DNA from: Apoda limacodes
Taxonomy: Eukaryota; Arthropoda; Insecta; Lepidoptera; Limacodidae
Assembly (NCBI GenBank): GCA_946406115.1
Contig: OX291551.1
Location: 10,974,001 to 11,038,000, forward strand
Direction of reading: 5' to 3'
DNA: 64,000 bases
Below are positions 19,766 to 31,339 of the stretch, piece by piece; within the stretch, counting starts at the first letter, position 1, and the number at the start of each line of letters is the position of its first letter. Under the pieces are notes generated by a model. The model did no database searches. It was not told the origin of the DNA and saw only the letters and a program-made list of their open reading frames with translations. A program made the translations under genes and the position numbers.

Positions 19766-19969
19766 TTAAATAATTTTTAAAATCAAAGTATCTAGTGTCT
19801 ATATCAAACTCATGGTGGTACTGTTTGTTGTTTGCTGACATGAAGAGAGCAACAGAAACTTAAATCTTAATACCTCAAAAATACAACATAACAAAATTAT
19901 AGTAATTACGAATAATATGCCGTGTTTTGAAGGGCACGTAAAACATTGCGTCTCGGCTGATGGTCATAT

Positions 19970-20110
19970 GATACCAGTCATTAAGGCGAGTCAGAAGCCT
20001 TATAGAGGCTTGAAATCTCATGACAGTCGTGTCCGCCAACCCGTATTAGAAAAAGCCTGTGCCTCTGTGCTCTTGCAGTGGGGCGTATAATCAATAGATT
20101 GAGCTGGGGC
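19970..20110 (+). repeat. 3' tail of an unidentified LINE or SINE
   Basis: It contains 'gtccgccaacccgtattag...aagcctgtgcctctg...cagtggggcgtataat'. This resembles the common lepidopteran LINE 3' tail 'aggcctgtgcccagcagtgggacgtata'. It is degraded. A related tail is at 59155. Confidence 0.45.
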
Positions 20111-20714
20111 AACAAACGAATTGATATGTTCATATTATTGCGTACACTATATTATAAACATTACAGTTATACATATTTGCCTATTACATATTAAAATTAC
20201 GTCTTACTTTCCTTTTTTTTTGTATAGACGACGGTTTCCATAATTTTACAGTGGATATTTATTTGGGTAATACTTATTTTTAAATTGTTTTTTGTATATT
20301 TCACGCAATGCACTTGATAACTACAAATTGTATGAAATATACTGAGTTTTATAAATCTAGACAAACTGGGTCAAAGAGCTAATTTCTGTAAGACTAACGA
20401 TATGCATCCAGGTACTAAAAATAATTATACAATGTCATATACATTACTATGAGCTTTTTGATTCAAGGCATTAGATAACAACCAATTGTAATTATTTAAT
20501 CTACTCTTATTACAAGCAAACGTAATAAACGCTTAAAAATTTCCAGAAGTGTTCACGTCTAGTCTAGACTGTTCTTGTTGATTGTTAGTCAATAGGCGAT
20601 ACAAAGGTTTTATATTTTTAAATAATTTCAGATTTATAAACGATATATAAGATATCCTATCCGACCCTCTTAAATTGTAACTATCAGAAAATAACATTAA
20701 TGTTTATTTTCCAG

Positions 20715-20879
20715 ATTCCAGAACGTTGGTTTCCTGGCAAGATGGACTTTTTGGGGCACTCGCACCAGTGGTGGCATATTCTTGTTCTGGGAGCGTTCTA
20801 CTACTGGCACAACTCTGCAATGATGTATGTGCAATACCGTATGAACCACGGATGTGCCAATAGTATGCGTATCTTTTAA
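20715..20879 (+). CDS. PAQR3: PAQR3-like receptor, last exon (TM7 and C-terminus)
   Basis: This exon encodes 54 residues plus TAA (20877-20879), after the acceptor 'ttattttccag' (to 20714). IPERWFPGKMDFLGHSHQWWH is the signature PAQR C-terminal block. The HxxxH pair, His codons 20763-20765 and 20775-20777, supplies the last two zinc ligands. Helix HILVLGAFYYWHNSAMMYVQY is TM7. The tail YRMNHGCANSMRIF is short, as in other PAQR proteins. With the three upstream exons this makes 191 residues of C-terminal sequence. Confidence 0.92.
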   Translation: MPERWFPGKMDFLGHSHQWWHILVLGAFYYWHNSAMMYVQYRMNHGCANSMRIF

Positions 20880-20957
20880 CATGATTTAAAAGTATAAGTT
20901 AACATATATAGGTAAATGAAGAGGTGCATCTAAGATGACTTCTATTAATTATTTCAC

Positions 20958-20963
20958 AATAAA
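20958..20963 (+). terminator. PAQR3: PAQR3 polyadenylation signal AATAAA
   Basis: A canonical AATAAA lies 79 bp after the stop codon. Cleavage would be expected some 15-30 bp further on. It is the first such hexamer after the stop, suggesting a very short 3' UTR. Use of a more distal signal cannot be excluded. Confidence 0.65.
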
Positions 20964-21044
20964 ACTTAGATAAACTCATACTTTGTATTTGGACCTTTCG
21001 TGAAATAGTTTGTAGCTGTCATTTATGGGTTACGATTCTATTAC

Positions 21045-21190
21045 AGTGCAACAAACCTTTCTGAGTCGGTCGTCAAAAATGAAAACTATAGTCGCCATAT
21101 TGTAACGGTGTTAACAAACACCGACACTAGCGACCAAACAACCACGGTTAGAAGGTTAGAAAAGTTTGTTGGACTATACACATAGGTAGA
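21045..21190 (+). repeat. Unnamed dispersed repeat E, copy 2
   Basis: It shares 'aactatagtcgccatattg', 'cgacactagcgaccaaac' and 'aaaagtttgtt' with 3850-3985. Here the middle contains 'gtgttaacaaacac', a small palindrome lost in copy 1. Confidence 0.55.
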
Positions 21191-21194
21191 GTGC

Positions 21195-23665
21195 CCATAA
21201 TATGGGTTCAGTTTAAATTTTTTTAGTTATTACATATAATAGAGGCGTAATCTATGTATGGTGTTACGAACTATTGGATAAAAGTAGCCTTTTTCTTTTT
21301 CTGAGCAAACAATGGACGTGATAATTATATTGTTTAAAACAAACAATTAAATTTTACATAAATGAAGGTGCACCAGTATTGCATCTATGGAATCTCAAAA
21401 AATCTACATACATTTTTTTTTTAAATGTATCTGTAATCATTCTTTAAATTAATATCGACGAAAAAGGCTAGACGCCATTGGAAATTAATTAAAGAGATAA
21501 TTTCAGGGACCTCGGCCTGGATGCCTCGACTCCGTGTTTTTGTATGCTTTTTTTTTTAATTACTGGAGTTTGTTGTCTCATGTTCATTTATATTTTATAA
21601 TTTTAAAATTGTGTAAACATAACTGTTTTTTTCTTCTATTTAATACGTTTTTTATGTAGTCAAAAATTTAGAATTTCACGTTAAAAATGTTGTGTATTAA
21701 AAATGAATAAAGTAGGCAAACTACCACACGACAAACATTGATTAATTCTGGCCAACACTCATATAAAAAGTTACTAATAAATTAACCAATATAAAAGTAA
21801 AAAAAAACTACGAACACTAAAAACTAAAAAAAAGAATAGAAAACGGGGAGTCGAGCTGTTCTTTCACAGTAGCCCTAAATTAAATCTTCTACTTTTACTC
21901 GTTATTTCTGTGACGATTTTTGATCAACATTTCTCAAATTATCATATTTTCTTCTTATTTATTCAGAAAGGCGACCTAGCTAGATAACACTGTTGTCACG
22001 TAATAAAGCTTAATTAAATCTTCTATTTTTACCAGAGTGCGCTTTACGCTGTGGTCAATATTTCTTCGACAGACCTAAATAGTTCAATGTAAGTAGGTAG
22101 GTTTATATTAAATGAAAGTCTGGAATTGAATTGCCTTGATTCAGCCAAATACGACAATGTTAATAAAATATTTGCCTTAGATAAAAATATATCGCCAAAC
22201 AAATATTGATTAAAATGTTAATCGGAATAGTGGATACGATATGAAACAATTGTACAGATAGTGATGTTAAACATATTTCAAAATAGGTTATATTTCGGAA
22301 TAAAGCTGTAACATATCGATAAAGAATTTGTTATTATTAACTTTATTATACTATATCAATTTTTAGTAACTCACTAATAAGATTAGTTTTTGTATATTTT
22401 TTTTTGTACATGACAACAGTTTATTTACATATAAAAGCTGTAAAAAAAATCAAATGTAATCCTGGAAACTATTAAAACTATTGTAATAGGTTCGTTACAA
22501 TAGTTAGAAAAAGTTAAAAAAGTTACTTGTAAAATATGATTAAGATAACATACTTGTATATTTACATCTACTTACTACTATTTCATGAGTTGTTCTTACT
22601 CCGTCCCCTCTTACATCGTATCGGTATTGAAAAAAAAAGTAATTAAGAGTGCAATCGACGCTTTTGTTAACTTCCGTACGATTATTTATCGATTAATTGA
22701 CCTTCTTTAAATAATACAAATGGTATGCGTGTACTTCCGATTGTGTATAGGTGCAATATCTGGAGGCTTTGCTATGTTGTGATTTTTTCAGACGAAATAT
22801 TTCGATAAATATCACAAAAATAGCGTGAAAGTTTTGACTTTTTAAAGAAAGACTTACAATACTTGCTCAATTTATGGTTACCTGTCTAAATGTGATTTTT
22901 AATAGCCTGATTACATACAAATTTGTGATTATGCAGACCAAGTCTGAATAGGAAAATTTATCTTAGATCATAGTTTAATTTATTTTTTAATTTTAAGTTT
23001 TTGTTTTTCTTGGGTGTTTTTATTTTTATTTATAGCATTTACCTACTTACTATCTGTGATTATGAACTCTCAATCTTTTGTACTTATATCATATTCAATT
23101 TTTTACTTTTGTATGGTGGATATGGGATTTAATATATATTATTGTTAAAAAAGTTTGTAGTTTTTATTTTGCTAAAGTCCTTCCTTAAGAAAAAATGGGG
23201 TTGGTCTGTGTCGGATCCACGACTGCTTTAATTAGAGATTCGAGAATTTAATGTCGCAGTTAAATGTATCTAAAAAAAAGATATCGGCTAATACAAACAA
23301 CAAGGGAGCTTAACTCGCATTTAGACGGTTTTTATTACTTTTATAATAGAGCCTTACACTATAATCATTTTAAAACATGTTTCTTGTGTGGCATATTTTT
23401 TAAAACGAATTTAGCTAATTTACAATTATCCAAAATTAATAATATAAATTAGTCGACAATTATCCATATATTTCATGTTGAAAGATTTTGATATAAAGTG
23501 ATACTGCATTTCTGGTATATAATGTTATATTAATATCATGAGAAAAGATTAGGGAATGAACAAATTTCGACGATATACATGTGCGCCCTTTACTATTGGT
23601 TGTAGTGTAGATGATAATCCAAAAATGTGGATATTTTCTACTGGTGCTTGTCTATAGTCTATCAA
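21195..23665. other. 2.4-kb AT-rich intergenic stretch
   Basis: No ORF has recognisable content (the 62-codon frame at 23264 is chance). Two stretches at about 21878-21937 and 22010-22068 look like an old tandem duplication (both 'taaatcttct..tttta...' ending 'tcaa.atttct'). Otherwise nothing is seen. Confidence 0.45.
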
Positions 23666-23670
23666 GGGTT

Positions 23671-25497
23671 CTGCCAGTCGTCGTTACCACCACTGCGAAA
23701 GACCGATGGTGACTTGGCCCATAGTGCTAAAGAGAAAGCCGATCTACTGGGCAGTATACTCACAGCAGATCTACTCGAATATGAACGATGAAGGCGCTGT
23801 ACCACCTACTATACCGTGGTGCGGTAAGACCATGCCGGAAATCTCCATAACGCAGCGGGAGGTCAGGCGGGCGTTGCTCTCTCTAGACGTTCATAAGTCG
23901 AGTGGGCCAGACGGTATACCAGCAGTGGTGCTTAAGCAGTGTGCTCCTGAGTTATGTCCTGTACTCACGCGCCTCTTCGCGCTTTCCTACCACACTAGGC
24001 AATTTCCGTCTTCATGGAAGACTGCGAATGTGCACCCGGTGTCCAAAAAGGGCGATAGATCAGATCCATCGAATTACAGGCCTATCGCTATTACCTCTCT
24101 CCTCTCTAAGGTGATGGAGCGTGTGATCAACACACAGCTTCTAAGATACCTAGAAGTACACGATCTGGTCAGTGACCGTCAATATGGCTTTCGCCACGGT
24201 CGCTCGACTGGTGACCTTCTAGTGTATCTCACACACCGATGGGCACTAGCCATTGAGAGTCAGGGGGAGGCATTGGCATGTAGCCTGGACATAGCGAAGG
24301 CGTTCGATCGGGTCTGGCACCGCGGTCTTCTATCGAAGTTGCCATCTTACGGAGTGCCCGAGGGTTTGTGCAAATGGGTGGCTAGCGTTTTGTCCGGCAG
24401 ACGCATACGAACCGTAGTTGACGGTAGTTGCTCTGATAGCATGGACATTAATGCTGGTGTCCCGCAAGGCTCTGTGCTGTCTCCTACGCTGTTTCTACTG
24501 CATATCAATGACATGTTGGACATCAACAACATACATTGCTATGCAGATGACAGTACTGGAGACGCTTTTTACACGGGTCGTGCAAACATCCCTCGTTCCG
24601 TTGTGGAGGAAAACTGCGGAGAACTTGTGTCTCAAATCGAGACCACACTGTCCCAGGTCTCTGATTGGGGACGGGTAAACTTGGTCCGATTCAACCCTAC
24701 AAAGACACAAGTGTGCGCGTTCACCGCTAAGAAAACTCCATTCACTGTAGTCCCACAATTCCAGAACACTCCCCTCTCCATCTCCAAGAGCATTGGGATC
24801 CTTGGTGTCGACATCTCCAGCGATGTTCAGTTCCGAGATCATTTACAAGATAAGGTGAAGCTGGCGTCCAAAAAACTTGGTGTACTCAACAGAGCGAAGC
24901 AGTACTTCACGTCGGGGCAAAGGTTGTTACTTTACAAGTCGCAGGTTCGGCCCCATATGGAGTAATGCTGCCATCTCTGGGCAGGTGCACCCGGATACCA
25001 GCTTGGCCCTTTTGACTCGGTTCAACGACGGGCTGTGAGAATTGTCGACGATTCCAAACTCACTTGCGGTATCGAGCCCTTAAGTCTGAGGAGAGACTTT
25101 GCCTCACTGTGTGTGTTCTACCGCTTGTACAATGGGTTGTGTTCTGAGGAATTGTTCGAAATGATGCCCACGGCTACTTTCTACCATCGCACCGCTCGCC
25201 ATCGGCAGGGAATTCATTCTCACACTTTAGAACCTAAATGGTCGCGTACAGTGCGGTTTCAGAGAAACTTCCTCCCGCGAAAGCTTAAGTTGTGGAATGA
25301 GCTCCCTGCCAAGGTTTTCTGCAAGGACTACAGTATGGAGTTCTTCAAGAAAGAAGTTATTAGATTTCTGAAGGGTCGGCAACGCGCAAGTGATACCCCT
25401 GGTGTTGCAAGCGTCCATAGGCTACGGTGACCGCTTACCATCAGGCGGGCCGTAAGCTTGTTTGCCACCTTAGTGGTATAAAAAAAAAAAAAAAAAA
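23671..25497 (+). mobile_element. Jockey-superfamily LINE, copy 1 (5'-truncated)
   Basis: A 5'-truncated LINE insertion holds most of the reverse transcriptase region, the C-terminal region, and a 3' UTR ending 'tttgccaccttagtggtata' plus an 18-bp A run (25480-25497). The 5' end falls in the endonuclease-RT linker ('QSSLPPLRKTDGDLAHSAKEKADLLG'). Copies at 27635 and 47297 extend further 5'. The whole element is much GC-richer than its surroundings. Confidence 0.92.
23706..25430 (+). pseudogene. LINE reverse transcriptase, one nonsense codon
   Basis: The real coding part runs from NMNDEG (about 23779) in this frame. The frame upstream, including the ATG at 23706, is out of phase because of an indel near 23755-23785. 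RT motifs in order are SSGPDGIPAVVLK, NYRPIAITSLLSKVMERV, the catalytic SLDIAKAFDRVWH (motif A), NAGVPQGSVLSP (motif B) and CYADDSTGD (motif C), then the thumb. A TAA at 24963-24965 replaces the TAC found in the other copies (ME[Y]CCHLW). The frame then stays open to 25430, ending GRQRASDTPGVASVHRLR, the family C-terminus. The catalytic Asp residues are intact. With the missing endonuclease, this copy is dead despite good preservation. Confidence 0.9.
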
Positions 25498-25795
25498 GGG
25501 TCATCCCAAAAAAGTTCTCCATTTGCTCAAAAAGTTTGGATAAAATTTTGAATTTCAGAAGTACCTTCTAAGAAGATAGACTGCGCGCCTACGCGCTAAA
25601 AGTGGAACCACAAAATTGTGCATAAGGTGATGATACCCAAACGAGTTAAGTTTGCAAGAATTTGATTAATTTTGTTGCAGTCCTGAGTGCACTTTTTGGG
25701 TTCTTCTCAGTACAAGGTCTCCCGCCCTATAGTGTCATTCATAAGTGCTCAATTATTGTAGCCTAAATTGAATAAATTATATTGATATTGACGTG
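25498..25795 (+). repeat. 3' end of a second LINE-like repeat
   Basis: It ends with 'gtgtcattcataagtgctcaattattgtagcctaaattgaataaa', a typical lepidopteran LINE 3' end. The same tail, inverted, is at 33836-33916. Upstream of the tail nothing codes. Confidence 0.5.
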
Positions 25796-25799
25796 AAAT

Positions 25800-27630
25800 A
25801 AATACATGTTATAGTTCTAACCATAATCAAGTGGATTTGTTAATATTTTAATAATTTGGCTACGAAAACTGATAGAAAAAGAATTAATTCTGACACTCTA
25901 TTTTTGGGCTTTAATTCAAATTGTAAGGAAAACTAAAAGTGATATTCTCTTGATTCTTTTTCATAAAATATTGTGTGATAAGTGAATTTGCTAATTTCAT
26001 GGTTCTAAATAAATATTTGAATTCTATGCCGATAAAAAACTGAGAAAATCGAGATTTTCAACGTGCGGTCACGTGTTAGCGCCTATCGTACGTGGAATTG
26101 TGTGTGTGTTGTATGCTTCAATATAATAATAATATGTATTTGTCTTTGTACGCTGGTCAAAACGGCATGCTTTTGCTAGTGTATGCCGTAGCCTTAACTC
26201 CGTTCGTAAGCACTGACAACTTACCGTGAGAATGCTAAAGTGTGCATTAGAAAGTTGTCTAAATAATATATAAACATCAAGGAAAAGTTGTGTAGGTCAC
26301 AACATCATGGGTTCATGGACTCCGAAAAAGAGTAGAATTGTGGCTTAAAAACGTTAAAATCAATTAAATTTGTGTCCCTCGCCCTTACTAACTATACGCC
26401 AGAAAAGGATACGTGATGACAATGACAAGAACATAGACGAAATATAAAAACGTAAAGATTTTTCGTTTGGAATTTTTTTAGATTGCATACAATTCAGTTC
26501 AGGATAAATAGGGAAATATTTTGTCACCCATCATTCATTAGCTTAGTTGTCGAAATACCAACATTTTAGTATTATCCGTAACAAACTGTCCAGCATTCGT
26601 TTTCTGTATTTCTGTATCTTTTGTTACTTCTGTCACCAAAAAATTAAACTTGGAAGTAGGGTTTTGGTGTATCTGCAAAACTCATATCATTAATATTTTA
26701 TTGAAGTGTGTGTGTGTGTTGATTTAATGCAGTTTGTAATAGTTTGTTGTACTTTTTAAGTAACGTTATTATATCAAAATCCTCTATTATGATTTTCGTC
26801 ACTTAATAAATTAAAAAAAGAAACATTTTAAGACATCCGTGAAACGCTCGTTTTGCAAACCAATAATTTCATTGAAAATGTTTCAAACCTAGCTACACGA
26901 GAAAAACCAGTAGCAAAATTAGCGTTATCAAGAGTGTCAAATATAAAGTAAAATAACGAAACTTATTCTATTACTAATAAATATTACGGCAAATTAATTT
27001 TGTATGAGAAAAATCAACGGCGTTTACGCTTAAGAGGGTTTTTTCAATCTGCTTATGATTTGTTTAATTTCTGATTTCTATTAAATGAGTCTGTTTTCCA
27101 ACATATTATTAAACTAATGGCGTAAAAAAAATTAAGAGCAGTCAAATTTATAAAACAATGCATGGTGTATGACAATACAATTTACAAAAAACTTAATGTT
27201 CAGCACGCAGTATGTCAAACAATACTTCTATCTGGATGGTGGGGTTTTCGATGTGAATGGGAATATATATATATATATATGTATATATATTTATTTCAGG
27301 ATTTAATTTTTATCGTGTTACAGAATAATTTCAAGACTTGGGGCACCCTATGCAATATGAACAACAATAGGCAATTGAAATATTACTTGAATTTTGTTTT
27401 TTTTAAATAATCAAAATAAAAAAATATGTATTTATTGGTTTATTCACTATAATATTATATTTCGTTTGTGTTTTAACAAAGAATACCTATTGGAGGCACG
27501 GAATAAAACAGTATTGTAATTAGTTTGTAAAGCTAGTTGTTAGTTAATTCACTTGACGGTTCGAAAGTGTTCCTAGAAAAGCATTTGAATAAAAAAATTT
27601 TGAAAATTAATTTGAATTTTGAATTGTTAA
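25800..27630. other. 1.8-kb AT-rich stretch between two inverted LINE copies
   Basis: It contains a small hairpin at 26163-26188 (cggcatgc / gtatgccg) and an AT-dinucleotide tract at 27261-27290. No genes or known repeats are seen. Confidence 0.45.
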
Positions 27631-27947
27631 TACATTTTTTTTTATAATACCACTAATTTGGCAAACAAACTTACGGTCCGCCTGATGGTAAGCGGTCACC
27701 GTAGCCTATGGACGCTTGCAACACCAGGGGTATCACTTGCGCGTTGCCGACCCTTCAGAAATCTAATAACTTCTTTCTTGAAGAACTCCATACTGTAGTC
27801 CTTGCAGAAAACCTTGGCAGGGAGCTCATTCCACAACTTAAGCGTTCGCGGGAGGAAGTTTCTCTGAAACCGCACGGTACGCGACCATTTAGGTTCTTAA
27901 GTGTGAGAATGAATTCCCTGCTGATGGCGAGCGGTGCGATGGTAGAA

Positions 27948-28441
27948 AGTAGCCGTGGGCATCATTTCGAACAATTCCTCAGAACACAACCCATTGTACA
28001 AACGGTAGAACACACACAGGGAGGCAAAGACTCTCCTCAGACATAAGTGCTTGATACCGCAAGTTAGTTTGGAATCGTCGACAATTCTCACAGCCCGTCG
28101 TTGAACCAAGTCAAAAAGGCCAAGCTGGTATCCGGGTGCACCCGCCCAGAGATGGTAGCAGTACTCCATATGGGGCCGAACTTGCGACTTGTAAAGTAGC
28201 CGTGGGCATCATTTCGAACAATTCCTCAGAACACAACCCATTGTACAAACGGTAGAACACACACAGGGAGGCAAAGTCTCTCCTCAGACATAAGTGCTTG
28301 ATACCGCAAGTGAGTTTGGAATCGTCGACAATTCTCACAGCCCGTCGTTGAACCGAGTCAAAAGGGCCAAGCTGGTATCCGGGTGCACCCGCCCAGAGAT
28401 GGCAGCAGTACTCCATATGGGGCCGAACTTGCGACTTGTAA
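27948..28441 (-). repeat. 247-bp tandem duplication inside LINE copy 2
   Basis: The unit 27948-28194 is repeated as 28195-28441, in register at 'agccgtgggcatcatttcg' (27951 and 28198). The two units differ at about five positions. The junction lies in 'ttgtaaagtagccg', sharing 'aaagtagcc' with the upstream flank, so microhomology is present. It duplicates the codons from 'MEYC.HLW' through 'FEMMPTAT'. Confidence 0.9.
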
Positions 28442-29582
28442 ACCTTTGCCCCGACGTGAAGTACTGCTTCGCTCTGTTGAGTACACCAAGTTTTTTGGAC
28501 GCCAGCTTCACCTGAATATCGCTGGAGATGTCGACACCAAGGATCCCAATGCTCTTGGAGATGGAGAGGGGAGTGTTCTGGAATTGTGGGACTACAGTGA
28601 ATGGGGTTTTCTTAGCGGTGAATGCGCACACTTGTGTCTTTGTAGGGTGGAATCGTACCAAGTTGTCTCGATTGAGACACAAGTTCTCCGCGGTTTTCCT
28701 CCACAACGGAACGAGGGATGTTTGCACGACCCGTGTAAAAAGCGTCTCCAGTACTGTCATCTGCATAGCAATGTATGTTGTTGATGTCCAACATGTCATT
28801 GATATGCAGTAGAAACAGCGTAGGAGACAGCACAGAGCCTTGCGGGACACCAGCATTAATGTCCATGCTATCAGAGCAACTACCGTCAACTACGGTTCGT
28901 ATGCGTCTGCCGGACAAAACGCTAGCCACCCATTTGCACAAACCCTCGGGCACTCCGTAAGATGGCAACTTCGATAGAAGACCGCGGTGCCAGACCCGAT
29001 CGAACGCCTTCGCTATGTCCAGGCTACATGCCAATGCCTCCCCCTGACTCTCAATGGCTAGTGCCCATCGGTGTGTGAGATACACTAGAAGGTCACCAGA
29101 CGAGCGACCGTGGCGAAAGCCATATTGACGGTCACTGACCAGATCGTGTACTTCTAGGTATCTAAGGTGTTGATCACACGCTCCATCACCTTGGAGAGGA
29201 GAGAGGTAATAGCGATAGGCCTGTAATTCGATGGATCTGATCTATCGCCCTTTTTGGGCACCGGGTGCACATTTTCAGTCATCCATGAAGACGGAAATTG
29301 CCTAGCGTGGTATTAAAGCGCGAAGAGGCGCGTGGGTACAGGACATATCTCAGGTACACACTGCTTAAGCACCACTGCTGGTATACCATCTGGCCCACTC
29401 GACTTATGAACGTCTAGAGAAAGCAAGGCCCGCCGGACCTGCCGCTGCGTTATGGAGATTTCCGGCATGGTCTTACCGCACCACGGTATTGTAGGTGATA
29501 CAGCGCCTTCATCGTTCATGTTCGAGTTCGAGGCAAAGAGACTGCCCAGTAGATCGGCTTTCTCTTTAGCACTATGGGTCAA
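28335..29582 (-). pseudogene. LINE reverse transcriptase remnant (copy 2)
   Basis: Minus-strand frames 29313-29582 (N-terminal RT), 28612-29085 (motifs A-C: SLDIAKAFDRVWH, NAGVPQGSVLSP, CYADDSTGD) and 28335-28889 (thumb, in another frame) are pieces of one RT separated by frameshifts and deletions. The catalytic Asp residues are still present. The region between 29085 and 29313 has a deletion that removes part of 'NTQLLRYLEVHD'. Confidence 0.85.
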
Positions 29583-30178
29583 GTCACCATCGGTCTTTCG
29601 CAGTGGTGGTAACGACGACTAGCAAAAGTTCCCTTCGGCAGCTTTGGCAAGCGACCATAAAGCACGACTCCCAGAAGGATAGCTCGCAAGTCGCCCACCT
29701 ATTTTGCCAATGAATTGGAATTTAGCTCTGGCAGTTGCTTTCTTACTGAACCTCGAGGCAGCATTTAATTTGCGTTTTAACGCAGAAATATTCGGATCCT
29801 TATTATAACGAGCCGTGGTCCAGGCCTCATATGCAGTTTGCTTAAGAATTTTAGCTTTTCTGCAAGACCTATTAAACCACGGTCGTTTTTTGACGCCGGC
29901 AGCTACTCGCGGGTTAGGAATACATCAAGAATTGGGGTACATTTGATAAATAAACATAAATGTATACGCTCATACTTACAGAAAACTTAGTCCGAGTCAC
30001 AGTAGGTTTCTTAACTAAATACCGGTTTTAACTCCAGTAATATCAAAAGCATGGGCTTTATAGAAATTCTTAGCTCCAATTTGGTATTTTTTTATACCAA
30101 TCCAATTTTTATATCCAATCGTGGTGAGCCCGAAACTTTTTTTATACCCTTCGAAAACCTAACACAATATTTATACAC

Positions 30179-30246
30179 ATGTATTTATTTACATATATGT
30201 ACATATTTATCCATATGTATTTATTTACATATATGTACATATTGTC
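30179..30246 (+). repeat. 36-bp unit, two tandem copies (minisatellite-like)
   Basis: The unit 'gtatttatttacatatatgt...' starts at 30181 and again at 30217. The two copies are essentially identical over their overlap. The unit is AT-rich. Confidence 0.8.
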
Positions 30247-30254
30247 GGTCCGAG

Positions 30255-30735
30255 AACTTATTCAAATGTCAACTCAAAAACCTTTATTCCCCATCGGTTA
30301 TCGGATCGACGAGCGATGCGGCCTGCCCATTGGAACTTAAGCTTGCTAACTGTTTGAGCTACATCGGTAACCTTAGTTTTTCGGCGAATTTCCTCGTTTC
30401 GGATTCAATCGCGCAAAGAAACACTAAACTTAGCTCTTTCCATGGCTCGCTCAGCGACTCTGAGCTTATTTAAGAAGCCAACAGTAAGAGACCACGTTTC
30501 TGTACCCTAAATCATCACTGGCAACACACATTGATTATAGGCTTTCGTCTTTAGGCACCTCCTGTTTCTCAAAGTTGGACCTACCTAATTGGACAACTTG
30601 CCCTAGATATGTGTATTCGTCAACAACTTCGAGAGTAGCGTTCCCAACAACAACCGGTATAGGCGCGACATGGACATTGAACATCACCTTCGTTTTATCC
30701 ATGTTCATTTTAAGGCCAACCTGTTCTTTGGATTA
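30255..30735 (-). pseudogene. RTE-clade LINE, thumb/C-terminal RT remnant
   Basis: The minus-strand translation gives KTKVMFNVHVAPIPVVVGNATLEVVDEYTYLGQVVQL, then broken frames, then KVTDVAQTVSKLKFQWAGRIARRSDNRW. This order (KTKvM, 'yLGq', 'kLKwqWAGHiaRr.D.RW') is characteristic of RTE-clade LINE proteins. Several stops separate the parts. Related fragments are at 7636, 37195, 44590 and 45800. Confidence 0.8.
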
Positions 30736-30739
30736 TTTA

Positions 30740-31335
30740 GTGTTTTTTATTTTTTTATTTAGTTAAGTTATTGGTTTTTAGTAACTTTCAAATATTTGAA
30801 AGTAGTCATAACGATTTCGATTGGATGACTGGGTGGTTCATTGGGTAACGGTGGTTTAACCTCGCGTTACTGATTGGAGGATACATTTTTATTCAGACTT
30901 TTAAAGTAATATTTCTAATTAAATTTTTGACCAAATCTTAAGGCAGCATTGAGTATAGTGAGTTTATTATATGAGTAGTAGGAGAGAATAAAAGACATTT
31001 GTTTAAAACAGAATGATCAATTTTTATTAATTTAAAAAGTTTATGAGATGAGAGATTTATGAAATAATATCGTCTTCAGAAGAGTGTGTGCTAATGGATC
31101 TGTAGGTCTTAAAATAAAAAAATAATCTCTTTGTAGTGCTAGTTCTTGCAACAGGGATCGATAAAAGGTAATTAGTTTCTAAGTTTTATGTTAAGTCTAA
31201 GTTCTAAGTTTTTTCCAATTTCAAATTTGCATGTTAACCCGTATATTATATTGGAATCACCCAAAAAAATATCAGGCAACGCAATCAGCGACACTTAAAG
31301 TAAGTTATCTGAATTGTTTGTCGTTTGCTTCCATA
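30740..31335. other. AT-rich stretch without recognised features
   Basis: I see nothing here beyond AT-rich sequence and short homopolymers. Confidence 0.45.
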
Positions 31336-31339
31336 AATC

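Larger units (their letters stand above)
27635..29928 (-). mobile_element. Jockey-superfamily LINE, copy 2, minus strand
   Basis: It starts with the poly-A tail (T run at 27635) and 3' UTR. It then carries the C-terminal region, RT, and an endonuclease-RT linker ('GVKKRPWFNRSCRKAKILKQTAYEAWTTARYNKDPNISAL', about 29640-29920), more 5' sequence than copy 1. It has several small deletions (for example the segment between 'LCLN' and 'NLVRF', and one before 'VKLASKK'), frameshifts, and a 247-bp tandem duplication (27948-28441). Confidence 0.9.

Noticed and set aside
24347..24842. Minus ORFs of 60-115 codons over LINE copy 1
   Set aside because: Antisense shadows of the reverse transcriptase reading frame.
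28383..28812. + strand ORFs of 94-133 codons over LINE copy 2
   Set aside because: They are antisense shadows of the reverse transcriptase; the coding strand is minus.
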